Shown: positions 34,101 through 46,100 of the stretch, in pieces
How the letters are laid out: each line of letters starts with the position of its first letter
Position numbering within the stretch: position 1 is the stretch's first letter
Origin: Astropecten irregularis
Taxonomy: Eukaryota > Echinodermata > Asteroidea > Paxillosida > Astropectinidae
Length of the DNA stretch: 64,000 nucleotides
Reading direction: 5' to 3'
NCBI GenBank assembly: GCA_963971285.1
Contig: OZ020253.1
Coordinates: forward strand, 15,574,528 to 15,638,527
Notes under the pieces: model-generated
What the model was told of the DNA's origin: nothing
The model's database searches: none
Seen by the model: only the letters and a program-made list of their open reading frames with translations
Made by a program: the position numbers and the translations under genes

Positions 34101-37100
34101 AGAAATGTTCGTGTTACAGCGGTCTGCCCTTCCATTTACTGGGCTCCTTCCCTCATGCAGCCCAGTGCGCCCATGCAACCAGTACAGTGATTGCCGAGTT
34201 CCGAAGTTTGGAAACCATTGACTCGTAGACACGATTCACGCTACGGATATTGCTCAGGCCGTGCCAAGCCAGAAGAAGGCAGCCCCTTCGTTCATAAGCT
34301 ATGGACAGCCAGAAAAGATGCATCCGCCCATGCCCCGGCCCCGAGCAGCCATTGACGTCGATGCCCCGAAACCCCTGAAGCCGCTCCGACCCCAACATGC
34401 CCGATAGTAGCCAGCCAGCCAGACATGGAAGCCCCCATGCAGCCGCCATAGCCCTAGCCATTGAAGCCCCGGCCGCACCGCCAACGAGCCAGTGAAACCC
34501 TACGGACATCGCTGGACATGCACCGTATGCAGACGTGAGACATAGCCACGCCGCAGTCGTGACATCGTAGCCCCACTCAGCGTCGCACAGAGTAGGCTAT
34601 TACAAAAGCCTCGTGTGTGTACTGTACAATTCTTTCGTGTGGAAACTGCATCCGGAGGGAAAAGTGCGCTTACCGGAATAGCAGGGACGCTGTGTGTAAT
34701 CATGGACGCCGTACGCGTAAGTTACATGCAATATACTGTACTGTACATGAACGAAACGCTATGCAATTGAATGCATACACAATGTACAAACTCTGACTGT
34801 GTTTCGCGACACGTCGGCAGAACTCTGACATTTGAACAGTTTTAAAGATAATTGTTCTCAGAAGTTGAATGGTTGTGTTACAGAATTAAGTACAGAAAAT
34901 AATAGCAAAAGTTTTCTATATTGTTGTTGATGATAATGTGAGATTTAAGCCGTAGAGCCTAAGCCTAAAGAGTGTAATTTGAGTGTTTACATCTGTGTTC
35001 ATCACGCACGGTGTGTGGATTTCGATTTAGGCCTACCTATTTTCGATTTTCTTGTTGAAATTTCCCTAGAAATTTGAGGTCTTTGACAGTTTCGTATCAC
35101 TATGGCTAGTATTATTGGTACTATTCCTGCCTTTGATATAAAGGGATGCAAGTTTGAAGAATGGGTTGAGGTACTTGAAGCGTGGTTTGAGGCCAATGCC
35201 GTTACCGATGAAGGTAAAAAACGAGCAGTGTTACTGACTAGCCTAGGAACAAATGGATACCATACCTTGAGAGCATTACTGCAGCCAAGTAAGCCTTCTG
35301 ACAAACCATTTGCAGAATGCATTTCAGCCTTACAGAAGCATTTTTCTCCTAAACCAAGTGAGATTGTACTTAGATACCGGTTTTATACTAGATCTAGGCA
35401 AGAAGGAGAAAGTATTTCACAGTTTGTGGCTGGTTTACGCCAGTTAAGTGATGGTTGTAATTTTAAAGAATTGGATAATATGTTGCGTGACAGATTGGTA
35501 GTAGGATGTAAGGAAGCCGCTATACAGCGTAAACTCCTAAGTGAATCCAAACTTACCTTTGAGAAGAGTTTAAGCATCGCATCAGCGATGGAGATGGCTA
35601 GTAAAGATGTTGAAGACATCAAGAAAATTGCCCAGCCTGCCGAAGCCCCAAAGGTGCACAAGTTGCATCAGCCAAAAAAGCCAGAGTATAAGCCAGCCCC
35701 CAGAGCAAGAAAATACCAGCGAGAGGTGAAAAACCCCAAGCCCCAGGAAAAGGGTCCAGCACAGCTTCAAGAGCAACGATGTTGGCGCTGTGGAGGAATC
35801 CATGCCCCTAGTTCCTGTCCATTTATAATGGAGAAATGCTACAAGTGTCAACGTGTAGGCCACACAAAAAGCCAGTGTGACAAGGTAAAAGCCTTTCAAG
35901 CAAAACGGTCAGCCCAGAAGCACCGTGAGCACCGAGCACATCATCTGAATGAGACAGCAAGTGATGATTCTGACACCGAGATGGCTCTCAGTCACCTAAA
36001 GCAAGATGGCATCGTGAAAAACCTGTCATCCAAGCCTTATGAAGTGACGGTCAGTGTCAACAACAGAGACATACAAATGGAATTGGATACTGGAAGTCCA
36101 TGGTCCATCGTCTCTTCAAAAACCTACAACCAGTTGGGAAAAGCAAGTGACATTCGCCATAGTACTGTCAAGCTGAAAACCTATACAGGATCCAAAGTAA
36201 AGATTCTTGGTGAAGCTGAAGTAAAGGTGAAATATGCCAGCAGAAAGCCTGTTGTCCTGCCATTACTGGTTGTGGAAGAAGGAACAAGCCTGATGGGAAG
36301 ACAGTGGATTGAGCAAATCCCCGTCCCAATAGACAAGATACTGCATTGCCATGCCGTCACTGAAGCAAACGACGCAACAGCCAGCCAAACTCTACAAGAG
36401 TTGAAAGGAATTTTGCAGAGCCATGAAGAGGTCTTCAACGACAGCACATTAGGACGTTTGGAGGGATTCAAAGCCAAAGTTCAGCCAGTGAAGGAAGAAT
36501 TACTTACATGTAAGTTCTACCGAGCTTCCCCCGTAGCCTATGCACAACGTCAGAAGATTGATAAATGCCTAGATGAATTGCAAGACCAAGGAATCATCGA
36601 GCCAGTCAAGTTCTCAGAGTATGCCTGCCCGATAGTGGTTGCACCAAAACCGAATGGACAGATTCGTATATGTGGCAATTACAAGGTAACTGCCAACAAA
36701 GTTCTGCAGCTAGAGCATTACCCACTGCCAACTCTAGAAGATATGATGCAAGATTTGCAAGGTGGTCAGAAGTTCTCGAAAATAGATCTTTCGCATGCCT
36801 ACCACCAAATTGAACTTGATGACGATGCCAGGAAGTACACTACAATCAATACGCACCGAGGCCTGTATCAATACACCCGGGTCCCGTTTGGTTTGGCATC
36901 AGCCCCTGCTCTGTTTCAGAGAACCATTGAGTCGCTTCTAGCCGACATACCAATGTGTCGCCCCTATCTCGATGATGTCATCATCACAGGAAAGACGGAT
37001 GCCGAGCACCTGTCCAATCTCGAGGCAGTCATTCAGCGCTTAGAAGAAAGCGGGATGAAGCTCAGGAAGGACAAGTGTGAGTTCCTGAAGGAATCAATCA

Positions 37101-40100
37101 CCTACCTGGGTCACCGCATAGATGCCGCGGGATTGCGCCCTGTGAAGGAGAAGGTTCATGCCATACAGCAAACGCCAGCACCCAAGAACCAAGAACAGCT
37201 GCAAGCTTACTTGGGCCTATTGGGATACTACCGCCGATTCTTGCCTAACTTGTCAACAGTGATAGCCCCACTGAATAAACTGTTAAAGGCAGAGTACAGT
37301 TCAAGTGGAAGAAAGCCAGGGTCTCACAAGCAACAAGCCAGTTCAAAATTTGAATGGGGCCCAGAACAACAGATAGCCTTCGATGCCTCGAAGAAAATGT
37401 TGGCAAGTGACACTTTGTTGGTCCACTTTGACCCAAATAAGCCGTTGCTGCTTCAAACCGATGCAAGCCCATCATATGGACTTGGAGCAGTTCTCAGCCA
37501 TCTGATGAAAGATGGGTCCGAGAAGCCTGTAGCCTTTGCCTCAAGAACCTTGACGCCGAGCGAAAGAAACTACGCTCAATACGAGAAAGAAGGTCTGTCG
37601 GTCATCTTTGGTCTGAAGAAATACCACAAGTATCTCCATGGACACAAATTCACCATAGTAACAGATCACAAGCCTTTGGTCTCCCTTTTTGGGGACAAGC
37701 CAGCAAGCCCAATGTCATCAGCGAGAGTTGCACGATGGCATATGTTGCTCTCTGCATATGACTACACCATAAGCCATAAAGCTGGAAAGCTGCACACAAA
37801 TGCCGATGCCCTATCTCGTCTACCAGTGGAAACTGTGGACGACGCTTCAGAAGAAAGCCCCCATGTCAACTCTTTGATGGAGTTGGAAAGCCGCCCCGTA
37901 AGCTCACAAGAGATAGAGCTCCTGACTACGAAGGATCCAGTGCTATCAAGAGTACGTTCCTTCGTCCTGCATGGATGGCCAGATGGAAAAAACCTAAAAG
38001 GGGATCTAGCCCCCTACGCATGTAAGCGAGAAGAGCTAAGCCTTGAAGATGGAGTGGTACTTTGGGGACCCAGAGTGGTCATTCCCCGAGACCAAGATCT
38101 CCGCAAGCATCTCACGAAGGAACTACACCTGACGCACCCAGGCATAGTTAAGATGAAGATGCTGGCTAGGTCGTATATGTGGTGGCCAGGCATCGACCGG
38201 GACTTGGAAACCATGGTGAAAGAATGCCGAGAATGCCAGGAGCACCAGAAAATGCCACAACGTACTCCAATTCACCCATGGGAATTTCCAGAGAGGGCCT
38301 GGCAACGCCTACATATCGACTATGCCTCAGTCGATGGACAAGAAGTCCTGATTGTCGTAGATGCCTACAGTAAGTGGATTGAAGCCACGCCTGTCCACGC
38401 CGCCACTGCCAGATCTACTGTTCGAGTAATGCGTAGACTTTTTGCAAGTCATGGCATCCCAGAAGTCGTTGTCAGTGATAACGGCACGCCTTTTGTCGCT
38501 GAGGAGTTTTACAGCTTCTTGACGAGCAATGGAGTGGATCACATTCAAACAGCTCCGAATCACCCTGCCAGCAATGGCCTTGCAGAACGAGCTGTGCAAA
38601 CTGTAAAGAATGGCATCAAGAAGAGTAAAGGTGACTTGGAGAAACGACTGCAACAGTTTCTGCTGCTGTATCGAGTCACGCCCCAAGCAACAACAGGCAA
38701 GAGTCCAAGTGAACTCTTGTACCGACGCCAGATCCGTACAAAACTAGACAAGTTGCGGCCCAGTCTATCACAGAAAGTCAGAAGACAGCAAAAACAGATG
38801 AAATCGCATGCTGACAAAGGAACCAGAATGAGAAGCTACAAACTGCAGGAGAGAGTCCTTTGCAAGAATTTTGGAACCGGACCAACTTGGCTTTCTGGTC
38901 ACATATGCAGCACTATTGGCCAAAACCTGTTTGAGATCAAGCTCGACAGTGGTCGAATAGTTAGACGTCATGTGGATCACATCAGAAGTGGTGGTTCACC
39001 TAACATTCAGAGTGAAGACAACACTCCTGAAATTCCAGAGTCCACACCTGTTCTGAGCCCAGGTGAAGTTTTGAGAGAAGACGCTACACCTGCTGGTGAT
39101 AGTGTTGAGACGTCTTCTACTGTTGATCTACCTCAGGCAGAGACAGCAGAGTCTCAGCCATTGAGAGTTTCTAATAGAATTAGAAAGCCGCCTGCACACT
39201 TGAATGATTATGTTGTGTTTAAGTAAGCTTATAGTTTGTTGTTGAGATTAACTGCCCTGTAGTTCAAAAGTTCAGGAAGAGCTTTTTGTGTCAGTGTTAA
39301 ATTGTGCCTGGACATGCATTGGAATTTGCAAACATAAAAAGCTTGAGTTAAGTCAAAGAACAAATTACACAGGTAGTATTTAAGAGTATACTTTCACAAG
39401 CAAGCAGCTATATTTTATTCAAGATAAAGTCACATCAAAATATTGTAAACTCTTAATCTGGTCTAATGACCATTGATCAGACTTGTAAGCATTTTTATAT
39501 AACATCAGCTGTTAGTAATGCATAAGTCTATGTGTAGAACTAAATCATTTTGTAGGATTACAATGTAACCATGCTGGTTTCACATGTATATCTAAGGCAC
39601 ACAAGTTTAGATGCACCAAGTATTATTGTTGCTGGTGAAGTTAAGTTGTTGAGCATTGTTAGTTGCATGTTGTTGCTGTTGAAAGTTTTTGGAGTTTAGA
39701 AGTTGCATTGCCTGATTTTAAAACAAAAATATATATATTGTGGTCAAGTAGTCTAACATTTCAACCAGCAGTTTAAACAAGAAGTGTTACATGGTTTAGA
39801 CTAAATGGGGAGGAATGTTGTATATTGACATTAGCATATTAGTAATACCGCACATGCGCAGACATGCCCTTGTGCCCTGAATTGACAGATATAGATTGAG
39901 CATGGAATGAATAAGAACACCGATGACCTGAGTTGTCAGACCACTACACTTAGCCTCTTTGTGTCTGCTTATTTAACATGGATCTTTGAAAAGGACATAA
40001 CAGGATTGAAGAAAATTTAAAATTCTTAAATGAACTCTGGGATCCACAAAAAATGTCTGTTACAGCAGTAATTCTTTTAGAAAGGTAATATCATACTTTG

Positions 40101-43100
40101 GTTTTTGTCAAAGAAATGCAGATTTATGGGCAAAAATGTCAAGAAAGATACAGTAACAGTCATCTGTGAAATTCCCAGTTCCATATGGTGCACACTTTTA
40201 AATAAAACAGTGAAAAACGCCCAGGTTATTTTAAACGATCTTTTCACCGTTAGTTTTGATTTTCTGAAGATCAAAATTGTTTTTGGTCATTGATTTTACT
40301 CTTTTCCACAATGACCAAAGATGACCCATCATCTCACAATCTTTCTCCTTCCCCAAATCGACCAGCACATTGTCCTGTTGCTGTTGGGCCTGCTCAGTAA
40401 GGTCCTGGCACAATTACGGCAAGACCAATGCCCGGCCTCCGAGGATGAGGCGGTCATTCTAGAGACCATCGTCAAGCGCTTCGTCCCCGAAACGGCCGGC
40501 GTCTTGGAGAAGTACTTTGGGCTTCTCTGCATTGCTTTAGTGATGCAGAAGAACGTTCTGCCAGACAGGAAGTCTCCTCAGGAGATGATTCTCAAACAGG
40601 TGCTGATTTCATAGTTCTTGCAAAAGTTGTTTGAAACCTAACAATAAAAGACATTTGCGAGTTAAATCTGAATAGTATCTGGTACACAGACTTTTTTTAT
40701 CGCTTATAATAGAGATTTTCTTTAAGCAAGGTTTATCTGCAGAATGTATATGACAGTGCGTTAGCAGAAAATAATCACGGTTACCCTAGAAAATCTTCGC
40801 TAACCAAAAATGTTGCTTACGGATTCCATGAAATATGACCCTGATGTCTTGCACCAATGCACTGTTCATAATGGTTAAGGATGGCACAAAGGAACCAGTC
40901 CATTCTAGAGAGTCAAACATTAATACTGGTCAGGTTCCAGTCGGGCAAGGCTTAGGTTTTTTCTCTGGGTCTTGGGCTTCTATAAATCTTCCGCCTTGAA
41001 CTATCAACTTCAAACCCCTGCTGTGTCCTGGATCACAGTTGGCTCTATTAACTCGATGCACAGATTGATTCCACATTGACAGTATCCAGAAGCAACGCTT
41101 TGCTGATTTTAAGCAGCTCTATTTTTATAGTATTGGGCTGTTCAGGGCTGACAAGAATAGGATTACAGGTCCAAGAGCCCCGGCCTGGCCAGGTTTTTTA
41201 ACGGCTGGGCCTGACCAATAAGTTTTCGTCCCTGTTGTGTTACTGTGGTCAGGATTTGAAGATTCTCTATAAACTGTGTCAGGAAATTGCTACATCCACT
41301 AGGAGCACCCGATTCAAATATAATTCTGTTTTTTTGGGGGGGACCGTTTCAGCTGACGCCGGATTTCTTCAGCGCGATACCCACCTCCCACCTGAGGCAG
41401 GCATTAGTGTCCAAGCTGATTGATGAACTGATGAACGCTAGCAGTCCGACGGTCTTAGCGAGCATCAACCACACGTTGAGGAAGGTACGTCCAAGATGTC
41501 CACCTTCAATAAATGCAGACGATAATCTATAAACCTCTCTTTTTTGTGGTAAACAAGCCCTACTGAGTGGCGTGGCGACCAAATGTTGCCAAAATTTCAT
41601 CTTCTTAAAAGATATGAATAATTTATTAAAAAACAATTGGGAAAATTTCGACTTTTTCTTTCCCAAGCAAGACCAGCCACTCTAGGTAAATCTGGCTTCG
41701 GAAGAATAAAATAGCCACAAGGAAAACTGTTTGTGATTAATATTAAGTCATTGAAAAGTAGACAGAAAAAATATTGACTCTAGCAGGATTTGAACCTGTG
41801 ACCCCTGGAATACTGTACCAGCGCTTTTACCAACTGAGCTGTGTCCAGCCCTATATTGGCGGTGTCCCAAATAGTCAATTATCTTTGTCGCATTTAAAAT
41901 GAAATTTCAATGAGATTGTTGGTTATTAAAACTTGTTTTCTTTTCGTTGTAGTTGCCGCTGACAGCCGAGCAAATTGTTACAGAGCTGGATAAATTCAAC
42001 GTGGAGGGGAAAGCGTCCAACTTACGACAGGCCAAGAAAAGTAGAAGGTAGGCTTCGTAGAATTGAAGATTTGTTAACGATTTCTGGTGCCGAGCTAAAT
42101 GTCTTTTGACCAAAGAAAGGCATTTGCTCTTGTCTTGTTTAACCCCTTCTGCCCGGGAGGCATCTATAGCAGTTTGCCTCATGGCACGAGAATATTCATG
42201 AATGCTTTATTATTTCCATTGAAATACATTGAATGGGGGTACTGTCTGGGACAAGAGGTTCAATGAATCTTCATTGCCCCTACAAATCTGCTCATTGTGG
42301 TACATTCACCCCCTTGATTTGCATATGAATAGATCTGCATTTTCGAGCAGACCGCAATCTGTGATTTTTTTTTCATTGACTTCAGAAGTTGTAATTAGGG
42401 CGCAATTTTAGCGCTTGCCTCGGGTGGCGTTTCCCTAGATACGCCGCTAGTTGTCAGAAGATGCTTTTTTCATTAAAAAAAAAACAAAATTATTGTTATT
42501 AATTTCATTAGATCAGTGTTATCTTTCAACGATGGATCGTCCGAAACCGAGGCCCGCCGATGGCAAAGAGTCGAGCTCATCATGGAGCTGCTACAGAAGA
42601 AGCGACTGGATCAGATCGAGGGAGTGGCCCAGCTAGTCCCGGCGATGTTCACCCTCTTGTCAAGGTAGAGAGAGCCTCACCTCCCAATTTTGGCTTTAAA
42701 CATCAAGGCCATCTTGAAAGCTTTTAGGGAGAAAAACTGTAATACACGGTGGGCCACGCCACTGAAAAACCCTGGCCAGGCGCTGGGCTTTGCCAAGGAT
42801 CTTGTGGCTTCTATTATCCCCAGCCGCCTTGCTGTGTCTTGTATCATAGTTGCAGGCATAAGTCCAGATTGGCAGATTGAGTCCACATTGATCATGGACA
42901 GTATCCAGAAGCCGGGCTTCACTGGTTTTTATTTAGCTCTATTGCACAGCAGTTCAGGGCTGACAGGAGGAGGACTACAGGCCTGAAGGCCTGGGCCTTA
43001 CCTGGTTTTTGATGTTTATTTGGGGGTTATTGCATTTCTTGTTGTCTTAGATGCCTAGAGATGGTCCCAGAAGGGGAGGAAGGTTCATCATCGGTGGAGT

Positions 43101-46100
43101 ACCTGAAACAACTCCTGTTGACGACAGTCCTGAATGTCTGCGATGTGCTCTCCCCTGACCACAAGCCACTTCCCACGGACGTCCTGGGCCAGGACCAGTT
43201 CAACGTAGAGCTGGTGGTGCAGTGCATACGGACGACAGACAGCCCGCAGACGCATCGCCACGCCCTGATGCTGCTGGCCGCCGCAGCGGGCTTGTTCCCG
43301 GTGAGTTTTGAGGGTGCCGTTTGTTTGTCTGTCTCGGTAAGAGGTCCTGGTTCAAGGACCTGAGATTGCCTTGCCATCTTGGATCTTTGTACCCCTTTTG
43401 AGGACTGGTTTGGTTTCGTACGGATCTGCGTGCGATTTCGTAGGATGCATTGCAGCCCCACATAGGATATGAAGGGTTATCCTTCATAACTCGAGTTACG
43501 ATCGATTGTTGGGCTTTGTGAAATTGACACCTGGATCCAAATCAAACAATCTTTGTGATGGTGTTCACACCTGACTCTGCCTGTGAGGTGGAGCAAATCT
43601 GGATCTGAAATCTGAATTCATGTGAAACAAACAGACACTGAACCAGGCATATTCAGGAACCAGTTTGACGGAGCTTCTATTAAAGATATAATACATGATT
43701 GGTAAAGGTCATAGAACAGCACCCACACTTTGTTTTATCCAGCAAGTACATAAAATGATAAACCTGTTAAAATTTGAGCTCAATTGAACATCTGAGTCAC
43801 GAGAAAACAGAGAAAACCTGAGTCAATTTATTCTTATAAAACATCAAGAATGGTTTTGATCTTACACAAGATCAAAACTGTTTTCGTTCTTTGTTGTACC
43901 AATTTCTGGATAAATACAGCATTTCAGGCTGAAATATTTTAACGGTATGTTTCTACCAGCACCATCGTCATACCCTCAAAGTTATGTGTCAATCTGTAAA
44001 CATTTCTGTTACCAATCCTGTACTGTACCTTCAAGTGCACAGAAAAAGCTTTGCAACAAATTCTTGCTTACCAGAAATGAGTTTCCTGGTAGTGAAATCC
44101 AGTTGAATGATTTATGAGAGTGATTTTTTGGAGTTGTTTCTGTCCACCCTTAGGAGCACGTGCTGCATAACATCATGGCCATCTTCACCTTCATGGGGGC
44201 CAACATGCTGCATCGGGACGACGTGTACAGTTTCCAGATCATCCAGCGTACTGTAGAAACCGTCATACCGGCTCTTATGAAGGTCAGAGTTGTATTATTG
44301 TAACTACCCTCAAACCTACGGGCCCAATTTTATGGCTCTGCTAACCGTAATCGTAGAATTGGCGCTCGCTTAGGCCATAAAAAAAATTGATGTATTGGAG
44401 TAACAGAGGGTTGGAAAATAGGGTAGGGCGGGCGGATGTTGTTTTTTTTTAATTAAATGTTTCCTGTATGAAATGCTTTTTTTCCTGTATATCACAGTAT
44501 TTGACGAGTCAAATAAAGACAAGAAATGACATTTAACAACTTTAACCAGTCTGGTTTCCAATCAAAATACGCAATGTTTTGAGGTCAGTGTTTTAAGGTC
44601 ATTGAAAATACGACGCACTTCCGGTTTAATATTGGAAGTTCCGTGTTTATGGAGGAGCACCATCAAATTTTTTTTATTTGTGTTTTTTTTTGGGGGGGGT
44701 TATTTTAAACCCCCCCCCCCCCAAAAAAAAATCCAACAAATAAAATTTTAGTTTACGGTCGGGGCATATTTTTGGGTCCGGCGGGTTACGGTAATACAAC
44801 AATTATTTTGTTTTTTTGTTTTTTTCCAATTTTTTTTTTTTTTTTTGGGGGGGGGGGGTTTAAATTTTTACGGTCGGGACATATTTTTGCTTCTCAAGAT
44901 CACAAAAAAAGTTAATTTTTGGGTATGATTCTGCCACTAGGCTAGCGATCGGCAGACAGTGTCCTCCAAGCTTGAAGGAGTCGGAGGACCTGCCGGGGGA
45001 GTGGATGAGGTCATCATCATGGTGATGCGTGTCTTTGCCGATGCGTTCCCACACATCCCGGAGCATCGTCGCCTTCCCTTGTTCAGCCAGGTCCTGTCAA
45101 CGGTTGGCGAGGAGAGATACCTGTCCAAGATGCTAGCCCTCCTGATAGGTGGCTTCGTCACCAAGGGAGCCGCCGCTATGCATCCTGGTGATGACACTGA
45201 CATCAAGGTAGTAACGACTTCTCTTTCCTTTCTCTAGATTCTTTTACTTTTTCCCGTGTTCACACGAGTCATCCATGTAATAAATAAGTATAATAATAAT
45301 AATAATAATAATTAAGGATTTATAAAGCATTTATATAGCGCCATCTATCTAGAATACTAAATTCCAAGGGGCTGGAGAGGGAAAATAAGCGATACAAAGA
45401 AATAATACAAATGACTGGTACAAAGATAAGGATCAGAAGAGTGCGTAACTAAAGTAAGTTTGGAACAAACGCATCTTTTATAAGTTGCAATTTGAATGTG
45501 TCCGAAGATGATGCTGTCTGTATGCCTCCAGAGTGCTGGGTATGCCCTATTCCCATATTAAAGTGGAGTGTGTCACAAGAAGACACTTGTTAGATGATCG
45601 TAGACTGCGATGATGATTGTATGGTGTAATATGGAGATAACCTGGTGCTAATCCTTCCATTTTCCATGCTATTTTCCATGCTAAATGTAATATTTTTACG
45701 TTTTTACTACATTGTGGCCTGCCTTGCGACATTATCTGTGCAGTGTTTCGGCATTCAGGCCGGTATACTCAGGAGAAAGAGTATACTGGCCGGAACGTTG
45801 AGTTAACTTGCTTTTTTCAGAGAAACACAGCTCAAAAAAGAGTATACCGTAATTGATGTTTCATGGTGTAACCGCAAAATCAATTATTTTAATATGTACT
45901 TCTGCCATGCTGTGTTTCTAACAAATTCAACATTTTCACCCGCTTCGCAGGGACCCGGTCGCAGCATCGATTTCTGGTTGGCTCTTTACCAGCAGTTCAG
46001 TCCCGAAGTCCAGATCAGCAGTCTGACCAAATTGCTAGAGTACGTCGCCACACTGACAGAAGGCAAGGAAAATGGTGAGGACCAAAGACGGAATCAAACT

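Larger units (their letters stand above)
33712..40002 (+). mobile_element. Intact Ty3/gypsy LTR retrotransposon
   Basis: 6291 bp in the HEATR1 intron between exons 19 and 20, same orientation as the gene. LTRs 33712-33898 and 39816-40002 are 187 bp each, read identically, and have TGTTGT...ATAACA ends. Target duplication GGATT at 33707-33711 and 40003-40007. PBS TGGCGACGAGGAT (33901-33913) complements the 3' end of tRNA-Ser(GCU) with CCA. Polypurine tract TGGGGAGGAA (39806-39815) abuts the right LTR. A ~1.2-kb untranslated leader precedes one long gag-pol frame. Everything required is present, so the copy may be competent and recent. Confidence 0.95.

Noticed and set aside
34013-34509. Open frames in the GC-rich leader of the Ty3/gypsy element as an extra gene
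   Set aside because: No known domain, wrong strand for most, and the region is the expected untranslated leader.
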